Below are positions 9,141 through 18,800 of a DNA stretch of 64,000 nucleotides, piece after piece. The position numbers were made by a program, and so were the translations under genes. The DNA is from Pilasporangium apinafurcum (taxonomy: Eukaryota > Oomycota > Peronosporomycetes > Pythiales > Pythiaceae). Where the stretch lies: NCBI GenBank assembly GCA_001600495.1, contig BCKE01000051.1, positions 169,222-233,221 on the forward strand, written 5' to 3'. How positions within the stretch are numbered: position 1 is the stretch's first letter; each line of letters begins with the position of its first letter. The notes under the pieces are model-generated. The model was given only the letters and a program-made list of their open reading frames with translations. It did no database searches and was not told the origin of the DNA.

Positions 9141-11720
9141 ATGGTATATCAAACAAATCACCTCGTCACGGAGATCGACCCTCGAGACAAGAACACACCA
9201 GACGAGTGGGTGCCAAGACATCCTGAACTCGTCCGTCTGACAGGTCGCCATCCGTTCAATTGTGAACCACCACTAGAGCATTTACGGACATTCATCACCC
9301 CCACATCGCTACACTATGTGCGTAACCATGGTCCTGTACCTCGACTGGAGTGGTCCACCCACCAAGTCACAGTGGACGGTTTGGTGGACCGCACAAGGTC
9401 GTTTGGCATGGAAGAGCTCCTGTGGCTTTTTGAAGAAGCTATCGTGGAGATACCAGTCCTGCTGGTCTGTGCCGGTAATCGCCGTAAAGAACAAAATATG
9501 ATCAAGAAATCCATCGGCTTCAGTTGGGGCGGCGGTGCAGCTTCAACGTCAGTATGGACAGGCATCCCACTACACAAGCTACTTGAGTTTTGCGGAGTAG
9601 ACAAATCCAAGGCCAAGTACGTCTGGTTTGAAGGCTCCGATGTACTTCCTCATGATAATTATGGCACATGCATTCCCGCTCACACAGCATTAGATCCAGC
9701 CTGTGACGTGTTGGTGGCCTGGAAGATAAATGGTGAGCACTTGACACCCGATCATGGTTACCCGCTGCGGATGATCATTCCGGGCCATATCGGCGGGCGG
9801 ATGGTTAAGTGGCTCAGACGGATTCATGTAAGCGACCGTGAATCCGATAACAGACATCATCTCCACGACAACCGCGTGCTGCCTTCACATGTCGACGCTG
9901 AACTTGCAACTGCGGAGAACTGGTGGGCAAAACCAGAATACGTTATCAACGAACTGAACGTTAACTCCATCTTCCTCTCGCCTGCCCATGACGAGAAACT
10001 GACTGTTAATGCCCAGACACTCGACCAAGACATGTACACTGTGAGTGGCTACGCCTACACTGGCGGAGGGCGGAAGATCATCCGTGTGGAGTTCACACTG
10101 GATGATGGACTAACGTGGCAACTCTGCCGGATCAAATACACGGAAAAACCCAACGCCTATGGTCGGTGGTGGTGCTGGGTGCAATACGAACTGGAGGTTC
10201 CTATCGTCAGCCTTTGTGGTACCTCAGAGATCTGTGTGCGTGCCTGGGATGCGTCGATGAACACCCAACCGGAATTCCCAACCTGGAACGTCATGGGTAT
10301 GATGAACAACCCATGGTTCCGTGTTAAGATCCATCAGATCAATAATGGCCAGCAGCTTCACTTTGAGCATCCAACGAACGCTGGATCACTTAAAGGAGGC
10401 TGGATGACGGCCGAGAGAATTCAAAGTAGCAACAACGCAGGCGCTTCATCTAAGCGCCAACAGCAGCTGGCTGTTAATAACCAGAAAGAAGATGAAACAG
10501 ACAAGAAAGAAAATGACAAAGCACAAATAGCGACACCTAGCATCGATCTCGACAAGCTCCAATGGATCACACCTGAAGAGGTGGCCAATCATAGCACCAA
10601 GGAAAGCTGCTGGTTCATCTGTAGAGGTCTCGTGTACGACGCCACCAAATTCCTCACGCTTCATCCTGGTGGAGCGACGAGCATTCTGCTTTGCGGTGGT
10701 ACCGACTGCACGGAAGAGTTTGAGTCGATTCACTCCACTAAGGCGTGGGCGATGCTGGCAGAGTACTGCATTGGCCGTTGCACCACGGACAGTAATAATG
10801 AACCTGAAACCGACAGTAGTGGCGACGACGAGCGATCAGAATGCGATGCTGGTTCAGTCAAGTCTACCGTTACCCAAGTGAGCTCCGTTTCTTCGGAAGA
10901 TGACAACAACAATGAGCTGAAAGTGGCACTCAAAGGTACTCAAAAGGTACCACTGGTGCTTATTTCTAAAGAAATTGTGAGCCATGATTCACGAATCTTC
11001 CGATTCGCGTTGCCAGAGAAAGACATGGTACTGGGTCTTCCCACAGGCAACCACGTGTTCCTTTACGGCAAAGTAAACGGCAAGATCGTCGTCCGAGCTT
11101 ATACGCCCATCTCCTCCAACGATGAGCCTGAAGATATCGGATTTATCTCCTTTCTGATCAAAGTGTACTTTGCGACCGAGAATTCCCCTGGTGGGATGTT
11201 CTCTCAGTACCTTGATGACTTGCATTTAGGCAGTCGCATTGAAATGAAAGGACCGCTTGGTCATTTCCGATATTATGACCAAGGCGTGTACTCATTGGAA
11301 GCCGAGAAGTTCAAGGCTAACAAGTTTGGGTTAATTGCAGGCGGGACAGGGATCACGCCAGTGTACCAACTCATGCGTGCCATTCTCACGAACCCACTTG
11401 ACACCACGCGTGTGCATGTCATCTACTGTGTCCGAAAAGAAGAGGATCTGTTGCTTCGAGACGAATTGGAGGCGCTCCAACGTCTGCGGCCAGACACCTG
11501 TCGACTGTACATGACACTCACAGATCTCGATAATCCACTGGAGGCTAATCCCAATTGGACACAAGGTGTCGAGCGGATTAATCTAGAGATGATTCGAGAA
11601 GTGATTGGTGTGGATGCCTCACATGTTGCTATGTGTGGCCCAGAGGGTATGATTGAGCATGGATGTATACCTGCATTAGCAAAATTGGGCTACTCCCAGG
11701 ACGCTCTGACTGTCCTATAA
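9141..11720 (+). CDS. NR: Assimilatory nitrate reductase (Mo-pterin / cytochrome b5 / FAD-NAD)
   Basis: An 859-residue cytosolic enzyme reducing nitrate to nitrite with NAD(P)H, of normal eukaryotic length. Domains in order: sulfite-oxidase-type molybdopterin domain (about residues 50-250) with the Mo-ligand Cys in VCAGNRRKEQ (Cys110) and GHIGGRMVKWL; Mo-dimerisation domain to about residue 420; a Lys/Asp/Glu-rich hinge (about 430-465); cytochrome b5 domain (about 472-550) with the first haem ligand in LHPGGATSIL; a second acidic Ser-rich hinge; a ferredoxin-reductase-type FAD domain with RAYTPISSND and GGMFSQYL; and an NAD domain with GGTGITPVYQLM and CGPEGMIE. It is a single uninterrupted frame and the start is 5 residues before a conserved region. 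It stands next to nitrite reductase in the same orientation (755 bp gap), with the transporters divergent. Confidence 0.97.
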   Translation: MVYQTNHLVTEIDPRDKNTPDEWVPRHPELVRLTGRHPFNCEPPLEHLRTFITPTSLHYVRNHGPVPRLEWSTHQVTVDGLVDRTRSFGMEELLWLFEEAIVEIPVLLVCAGNRRKEQNMIKKSIGFSWGGGAASTSVWTGIPLHKLLEFCGVDKSKAKYVWFEGSDVLPHDNYGTCIPAHTALDPACDVLVAWKINGEHLTPDHGYPLRMIIPGHIGGRMVKWLRRIHVSDRESDNRHHLHDNRVLPSHVDAELATAENWWAKPEYVINELNVNSIFLSPAHDEKLTVNAQTLDQDMYTVSGYAYTGGGRKIIRVEFTLDDGLTWQLCRIKYTEKPNAYGRWWCWVQYELEVPIVSLCGTSEICVRAWDASMNTQPEFPTWNVMGMMNNPWFRVKIHQINNGQQLHFEHPTNAGSLKGGWMTAERIQSSNNAGASSKRQQQLAVNNQKEDETDKKENDKAQIATPSIDLDKLQWITPEEVANHSTKESCWFICRGLVYDATKFLTLHPGGATSILLCGGTDCTEEFESIHSTKAWAMLAEYCIGRCTTDSNNEPETDSSGDDERSECDAGSVKSTVTQVSSVSSEDDNNNELKVALKGTQKVPLVLISKEIVSHDSRIFRFALPEKDMVLGLPTGNHVFLYGKVNGKIVVRAYTPISSNDEPEDIGFISFLIKVYFATENSPGGMFSQYLDDLHLGSRIEMKGPLGHFRYYDQGVYSLEAEKFKANKFGLIAGGTGITPVYQLMRAILTNPLDTTRVHVIYCVRKEEDLLLRDELEALQRLRPDTCRLYMTLTDLDNPLEANPNWTQGVERINLEMIREVIGVDASHVAMCGPEGMIEHGCIPALAKLGYSQDALTVL

Positions 11721-12475
11721 TTCTTTATTTACTTTAAAAGGATATTGTACGTGAAATTTGTTTACTAACAAGCACACTGAGGAAGAGATCTATTATAATT
11801 TACATCATTTACGTGAATGGACGGTGAATTTTGCTACTACAAAAACTCGAGTGTATATTTCTTTCATTTGTAGAGCGAGAGGCACAATGTGGACATCCGA
11901 GGATATTTACTGTATTCATGTGCTGCTTCACCAGAATGGGCACAACCATTTCCTCCCCTTTCTCTCTCCAAGCAATCAACTTTGACAATAGGAGGATGGA
12001 GACTAGAGGATGGACGAGGGAAAGGGAGAGAGCACTTTAGTCCACCAAGAAGAGAGAAGTGAGTGGGCATGGAACGATAAGGCAAGAACAAGGGCTGCAG
12101 CCACATGGGTGATCTGGGCGAAGGGAATAAGTACCCAAAATTACAAGAGTTTTGGATGACTCACCATCTCACTTTGACCGTTTTCTGCAGGAATTCAGGT
12201 GGTGCATCCTACAGCATCAGCAGCCATAGACGTCATTCATTGGTTGTTGCCGACGCGTCATCGCTGAAGTTGTCAGTGCCAATTTTGATCACTCATTTTT
12301 CGCAGACGCTTTTCTTTATGCTTAAAATGGTACGCAAGCAGTAGCGCCAGAAGAAACATGGAGCTCATTTCCTCATCTTCCGCGTACAACAGAAGCACCA
12401 GTGCCAATAGAAGCCAAGGGTTTCTTTTTTCTACTTCGCATATATTCTCCCATATAAATCTTCACCCTTGACACA
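11721..12475. promoter_or_regulatory. Nitrate reductase 3' flank and nitrite reductase promoter
   Basis: A 755 bp gap without a recognisable gene. A TGACTCA site lies at 12157-12163, about 315 bp upstream of the nitrite reductase start. A GACGCGTCA element lies near 12251-12259, related to the GCGTCA edges of the 61-bp module in the reductase promoter. The last 60 bases are pyrimidine-rich. Confidence 0.5.
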
Positions 12476-15400
12476 ATGACTGACGAAATCAAGAAGGAGG
12501 TGGTCGTAGTTATCGGCAACGGTATGGTCGGCCATCGCTTTCTTGACAAAATGAAACGATATGACACCAAGAAACGATACACACTCGTCACGATCGGCGA
12601 AGAACCATTGCAGCACTACAATCGCATGCTGCTGACCGAGTATTTTGAGCACTTGAGCATTGATAAACTGAAGCTGGCGCCACCAGAATGGTACGGCGAG
12701 AACGAAATCGCGCTCAAGCTGCACTCGCAGGTACTTGCGATCGATACCAAGAAGAAACAAGTGCGCTGCCAACGACTAGACGAGATCCCGGCGGGATGCA
12801 ATCAGTTCTTCGAAGTCGAATATGACCACGTCGTCATTGCCACAGGCGCCAGCGCGCTAGTACCACGATTGCCTGGCACAACGCTGCGCGGTGTGTTCGT
12901 CTATCGAACCATCACAGATTTAAATGATATCATCGCATATGGTGAAGCCCAGTACGCCAAAGAAAAGGAAGGTGCACCAAAGAAATGTGCTCTCGTCATC
13001 GGTGGTGGTCTGCTCGGTTTGGAAGCTGCAAAGGCTATCCACGACCTGCACCTGTCGGTGCGCATCATCAATCGCGGCGATCGTCTTATGTCGCGTCAAT
13101 TGGATGATGCTGGCGCCAAACTGTTGCACTCGGAAATTGTGAACAAATTTGGTATCGAAGTGCTTTACCACAAATCAACGAAGAAGGTCTTTAGTGGTGA
13201 AGGTGCAAACTGTGTCGAAGGAGTCGAATTCAGTGATGGCGTTATTTTTGATGATGTCTTCATGATCATCTTTGCAACTGGCATCAAACCGCGTGATGAT
13301 TTGGGAAACACAAGTCAACTTCAGCTCGCGCAGCATGGTGGCTTCGTCGTTAATGATCTTCTTGAAACGAGTGTGGAAAACATTTACGCCATCGGTGAAT
13401 GTGTTTCTCATCGTGATGTCTCGTATGGATTGGTCGCTCCTGGCTACGAAATGGCCGATATTCTTGCCAAAAACTTCAACCGTGAGAGTGAAGATGCAGA
13501 ACGTGTGTTGTTCACGGGCGCGGACAGCTCTACGAAATTGAAGCTGATGGGTATGGAAGTCGCATCGTTCGGAGACTACTTCACGGAAGAGATCAATGAG
13601 CCGTTCGAGGTATTAGTGTACAACAATCCTTTAGAGAAGGTATACAAAAAGCTCATCTTCTCTGCTGACGGAAAGAAACTCTTGGGTGGAATCCTCGTCG
13701 GTGATGCGAGCGATTTCCCTCGTTTGACACTCATGTGTAAAATGAAGGATACCAAGCCGTTGACTGAGCCCCCAAACGAGATTCTTTTGGGAAAACGCGG
13801 TGGTGGTGCTGCCGCCAGCGTTTTGGATATGCCCGATGAAGCGCAAGTCTGCTCTTGTAATAACGTGACCAAAGGAGAAATGTGCCAGGCAATTAAGGAG
13901 CAGAACTTGTGCACAGTCGGCGACTTGAAGAAGGCCTGTAACGTTGGAACTGGATGTGGTGGCTGTTTGCCCCTGGCAAAAGATATCTTGGAAGCTCAAT
14001 TGGCAGCGTCTGGAGCTACTGTCGACAAATCCCTCTGTGAGCATTTCGCATACTCTCGTCAAGAACTTTATCAAATCATTCAAGTCGAGAAATACACAAC
14101 CTTCACGGAGGTTCTCGCCAAACATGGCCGGAACCAGAACAATCCGCACCAGCATGGTTGTGAGATCTGTAAACCGACAATTGCGTCAATTTTTGCAAGT
14201 CTGCAGAATCGACATATCCTAACAGGCGATCGTGCTCCTCTCCAGGACTCGAATGATCGCTTCTTGGCCAACATCCAAAAGTCTGGGCAATTCTCTGTGG
14301 TTCCTCGCATTGCCGGTGGTGAAATAACCCCAGAGAAATTGATTGTGTTGGGTGAAGTCGCCAAAAAGTACAACTTGTACACGAAAATTACTGGTGGTCA
14401 GCGTGTCGATCTCTTTGGTGCTGAAAAATACGACTTGCCTGATATCTGGAAGGAACTCGTGGATGCAGGTTTCGAATCTGGGCATGCCTACGGTAAAGCA
14501 CTCCGTACTGTTAAAAGTTGCGTTGGATCCACTTGGTGCCGATTTGGTGTGCAAGACTCAGTAGGCTTTGCTATTTTCTTGGAAGATCGATACAAGGGTA
14601 TTCGATCGCCGCACAAGATCAAAGGTGGTGTTTCGGGTTGCACACGAGAATGCGCGGAAGCTCGAGGCAAAGATTTCGGGTGTATCGCCACAGAGAAAGG
14701 ATACAACATCTACGTCTGCGGTAATGGTGGCACCAATCCGAAGCATGCGGTACTACTCGCATCAGATGTACCACAAGAGCTTGCCGTTAAGTACTTGGAT
14801 CGCTTCTTGATGTACTATATTCAAACGGCTGATCGTCTTCAACGTACATCCAAGTGGCTTGAATCGCTTGAAGGTGGCATCGATCAGCTTCGACGGGTTG
14901 TGATGGAAGATTCACTGGGTATTTGCGCCAAACTGGAGGAGCAAATGAACTTCCTCGTGGGTACGTACGAGTGTGAATGGAAAAAAGTCGTAGAATCCCC
15001 AGAATTGCGTGCCCAGTTCGCTCAATTCAAGAATACTTCCGCCACGCAACAGGAAACTGTCATGAAGAAAGAGCGCAATCAGCTGTTTCCTGATCTCAGT
15101 CGTAGTGGTAAGCGGGAACTTCGGAAAATTGTATCTCGTAAACCAAGCGATGAAGCACCTTTGTCCCCGCAATCACCTACTTCTGTTATAGCTACGTTGG
15201 CAAACGAAGACGAAGCATCAATGGAGTGGATCCCATTTGGCTCGAAGGATCTGTTCCAGCCCAACAGTGGTGGCGCGGTCTTGTATGGTGATACGCAATT
15301 GGCGATCTTTAACGTGACGGAGATCTGCAACGGCATTGAAAAAGTGACATGGTATGCCACACAAAACATGTCCCCGGATAAAAATTCCTTCGTATTGGCA

Positions 15401-15700
15401 CAAGGTGTAGTCGGTGACCTGCATGGTCGTCCAAAGGTCGCGTGTCCGATGCACAAACGCAATTTCGATCTCGAGACTGGTGCGTGTTTGAGTGGAGAGG
15501 ACTACACAATCGAAACCTTCCAGGTGAAGGAACAAGATGACATCATCTACGTATTGCTGCCTCCTGTAGCTGTTTTAGATGCACGGCTCGGCACGTCACT
15601 CTACGTCAACGGTGAGACTACCTCCTTTGACGACGGCGCCATTGATGCGAGTGCCGCTCCTACTCGTGTCACATGCGGTAACAAGAGTCTGGATTGGTAA
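12476..15700 (+). CDS. NiR: Assimilatory nitrite reductase [NAD(P)H], NirB-NirD type
   Basis: A 1074-residue enzyme reducing nitrite to ammonium, laid out as in fungal NiiA. N-terminal FAD domain with VVVIGNGMVGHRFLDKM; NAD(P)-binding LVIGGGLLGLEAAKAIHDL; BFD-like [2Fe-2S] domain around residues 459-500 (CSCNNV ... GTGCGGC); ferredoxin-like and sirohaem/[4Fe-4S] domains, with cluster and sirohaem cysteines in SCVGSTWC (about residue 681) and GCTRECAEA (about residue 721). The C-terminus is a Rieske-like NirD domain: the CPMHKRNFDLETG pair is present, but the first Cys-x-His pair is replaced by sequence around NMSPDKNSF, so it probably holds no Rieske cluster, as in many NirD proteins. It is a single uninterrupted frame. 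It follows nitrate reductase in the same direction and completes the pathway. Confidence 0.97.
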   Translation: MTDEIKKEVVVVIGNGMVGHRFLDKMKRYDTKKRYTLVTIGEEPLQHYNRMLLTEYFEHLSIDKLKLAPPEWYGENEIALKLHSQVLAIDTKKKQVRCQRLDEIPAGCNQFFEVEYDHVVIATGASALVPRLPGTTLRGVFVYRTITDLNDIIAYGEAQYAKEKEGAPKKCALVIGGGLLGLEAAKAIHDLHLSVRIINRGDRLMSRQLDDAGAKLLHSEIVNKFGIEVLYHKSTKKVFSGEGANCVEGVEFSDGVIFDDVFMIIFATGIKPRDDLGNTSQLQLAQHGGFVVNDLLETSVENIYAIGECVSHRDVSYGLVAPGYEMADILAKNFNRESEDAERVLFTGADSSTKLKLMGMEVASFGDYFTEEINEPFEVLVYNNPLEKVYKKLIFSADGKKLLGGILVGDASDFPRLTLMCKMKDTKPLTEPPNEILLGKRGGGAAASVLDMPDEAQVCSCNNVTKGEMCQAIKEQNLCTVGDLKKACNVGTGCGGCLPLAKDILEAQLAASGATVDKSLCEHFAYSRQELYQIIQVEKYTTFTEVLAKHGRNQNNPHQHGCEICKPTIASIFASLQNRHILTGDRAPLQDSNDRFLANIQKSGQFSVVPRIAGGEITPEKLIVLGEVAKKYNLYTKITGGQRVDLFGAEKYDLPDIWKELVDAGFESGHAYGKALRTVKSCVGSTWCRFGVQDSVGFAIFLEDRYKGIRSPHKIKGGVSGCTRECAEARGKDFGCIATEKGYNIYVCGNGGTNPKHAVLLASDVPQELAVKYLDRFLMYYIQTADRLQRTSKWLESLEGGIDQLRRVVMEDSLGICAKLEEQMNFLVGTYECEWKKVVESPELRAQFAQFKNTSATQQETVMKKERNQLFPDLSRSGKRELRKIVSRKPSDEAPLSPQSPTSVIATLANEDEASMEWIPFGSKDLFQPNSGGAVLYGDTQLAIFNVTEICNGIEKVTWYATQNMSPDKNSFVLAQGVVGDLHGRPKVACPMHKRNFDLETGACLSGEDYTIETFQVKEQDDIIYVLLPPVAVLDARLGTSLYVNGETTSFDDGAIDASAAPTRVTCGNKSLDW

Positions 15701-15889
15701 ATATGGGATTTGGGGCTATATTAGGCTTTGTACCTTAAATAAATCATTATTAGCATTGAACAAATCGTTACAGCAACTTTCGTTCCACCTTCGTGCGACT
15801 TTTACTCCGAGGTTGAAGTTGTGACCTTCATTCTCATTTCACATTCCTTCATTTGCAAATTGAGGAAGTACAGGGAAGAGCGAGGAAGA

Positions 15890-18800
15890 ATGCTGGAGCG
15901 TTTGGTGATGGAGAACTTCAAGAGCTTTCGCGGCCGCCATGAGATCGTGTTCTCACCTAAACTCAACTGCATAACTGGCCCGAATGGATCTGGTGTGTTT
16001 GTTTCCTCTTTCATTAACTTTCTCCTGGTTTGCAAAACTAACTTCTGTGATGTCGTGAAACGATAACAGGGAAATCCAACATTTTTGGTACGAAGCCACT
16101 ATCAACGGCAATGTAGATGATATTTGTAACGAGTTTTTGTCTATGAAGAGGCCATTTGCTTCGTGTTAGGAGAAGAGAGTTTATCCCGTCTTCGAGTGAA
16201 AGCGATGAAGGGATTGCAATCCAAAGTTCTGCCTAACACGCGCGAGAAGACAGACCAAACCCGTGTGACATTGCATCTACGAACACGTCGTAAGCAGTTC
16301 AAACACCATACTTGCGAGTATTTGCGGCAGTTCGATTGACCAACTGTAAACTTGTGCGGAATCAGTGAAAGAGGCTTTGGTTGTTGTGGCAACAGTTTGT
16401 CCAGACACGGGTCGTCGACTCTACAAGCTAAATAACCGCGTGTTACCCATGAAGCGTGAGAAATATCATTGAACAATCCAGATCCTTGAGGGTATGGCGT
16501 ATATTTAGCTGACTAGTGAATGCATGAACACAACTTCTCGACTTCGGAAACTAGAGGTAAAGCGCCAGATCAGGAACTCGTGTGGCATAAGCATCGACGT
16601 TTCGTTATGGCTGATTCAGCAGAATCTCGTTCATAAGATGGTACATCCAGTCTCTTGCTTTCATACTTCAAAATCCATAATCAACCTCGTGAATTAACTT
16701 TAGGCGGGCAAGAGTTCAGTGGAATTGGCGACTTATTTGTGCGAGGTAACATTGCACAGTCTAACGCCAGTTGAGTGAACAAAATAATGCGAATACTAAT
16801 GCTCAAGTGTAGGCGGCTGGAACGAAAGTGTTCTTGGAGTATAAAGAGGAAGCAAAAGTCATGATCGAGTCGTTTAAAGCATCAGCAGACAAAATTGCGC
16901 ATAATGTTCAGCAATTGGTACTTCCTTGCATGTTTCATGACAAACTGCTGAGATTAACATACCAAGCTTTTACCGCAACTATTTCAAAGAGTGATACAGT
17001 TCAAAGGGAAACAATTATTCGAGACGATTACCGACAAAAACGGGAGGTGAGAGTCATAAACAAATTAAAGCTAAACAAGGATGGGCATATATCCACGACG
17101 TTGACGTGCTAGGCTCAACGACTTCTTACCAAGTGCAAACAAAGAGTTAAATCGCTGGAAGTGGAGCTTATGATTGCCGGTATTATGGGCTTTTCTCTAT
17201 AGTTGCCTGCAAACGTCATCCACCAGACCTTATCTTGCCTCTTCATGGCTAGAGCTAAATTCCAAAAGGGAAGAAAAGCTATCACTGGAAGCAGAAGAGC
17301 AACAACTATCCATGTCATTGTCAAATCTTGCAAGCAGTTTAGCACTGCACACACATGATGTAGAGTCGCTTCGTGTAACTATTTCGCGCGCTGGTGCAAT
17401 TGAAGAGGAGGTCGAAGTAGCCGAACATAAAATGTTCCAATTGATGTCAAGACACGATACACTACTGCAAGAGGTGAGAGCAATGGAAAGCAAGATGGAA
17501 GAAAGATCTCGTCAGTTTGCACTCCTCCAGGAGCAACTACAAATGCAAAGATCTACCATTATGGATTTAGAACAGGTAAACATAACAAAATAATTTTTGA
17601 TGATCTCTTCGTAATGGACTTTCTCTAGTTGATTGCAGAGGCATCCGGGCAAATTGCTAGTGTTGAGATTGTTGAAGAAGCAACGGCTAACCTGACAAGC
17701 GTGACGGAAAGGAATCAAGTCGAGCTTCAAATGAAAATAAAACGCACGATTGAGACGGTAATCATATCCACTGTAGAATCCGAGTCGTACGCGATAATAT
17801 TTGTTGTGTATATTTTTCTCTTGCCAATAGGTAGGGAATCAAACTGCAGAGGAAGATTTTGTGTCAACGAAACGCCATCTCAACCTCAACGTAAGTCGTC
17901 CCGCTTTGTCTTCTTGGATGTATACTTGTGACACCGTTCGATCTATAGGAATCGCTTCTACGAAATCGAGAAGCTGAAATTATGGAGATCAAGAGAGCCA
18001 TAAACCAATTAGCATCGAGACTCAATAGATGCGAAACCGAAGATAAAAGTCGGGGAGAACAGTTAATGAATATTTCAGAGGACAAACTTGGGCATGAGCT
18101 ACAGCAATCTACACGCTGTGTGGATGAAGCTGCTTCAGAGCTTCGACGAATACAGAGTCGCTTGCCAGAACTATACCCACCTCGGCAAGGTGATGGTAAG
18201 TTAAGATGCGAGTCAAGGGAAAGATCATGGCGAAGTTTAATGTGCACTTGATAGGTGATTTCGGTTTCTTCATGGATCTCTTCACCGTCAATCATCTTTA
18301 TATCGTCTCATGGGCTGAATGGATGCAGCCTTTGGGTCTTATTCTTGAGAAACATTTATTCCATCGAATCTGCTTGGACACACCTACCGCAAAGAAAATA
18401 CTTCAAGTTAATCAAAACCGGCGCGGGTTCACAATTTGGTGAGCTCTGGTTTTCATATTTATTTGTTCTTTTGCAACAATGCAATACAAATTGACTTTGT
18501 GCAGGCCACTGACGAGCCTTCAAATCCAAAATCGAAAACTTGATTGGTGCATTACCTCCATCCGGAAGCAGTTTGGATCAAAAAATATTTGCGATCCAAT
18601 GGATCTCCTCGAAGTCGAGAGAGATTACATAGATCATGCAGATACCGTTTTTAACAGCCTCAAGAAAGGTACCAATATGTCATTCTACACATTTCATAAT
18701 ATCGTAAATTCTCATTGTAATGTATGCAGCCTTGGGTTCATGGTTACTTGTCCAGAATGATGATATCGGAAAAGCTATACTTGAGCAATACAAGATCCCA

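Noticed and set aside
13631-14155. 174-codon antisense frame
   Set aside because: Lies inside nitrite reductase on the opposite strand and has no recognisable domain.
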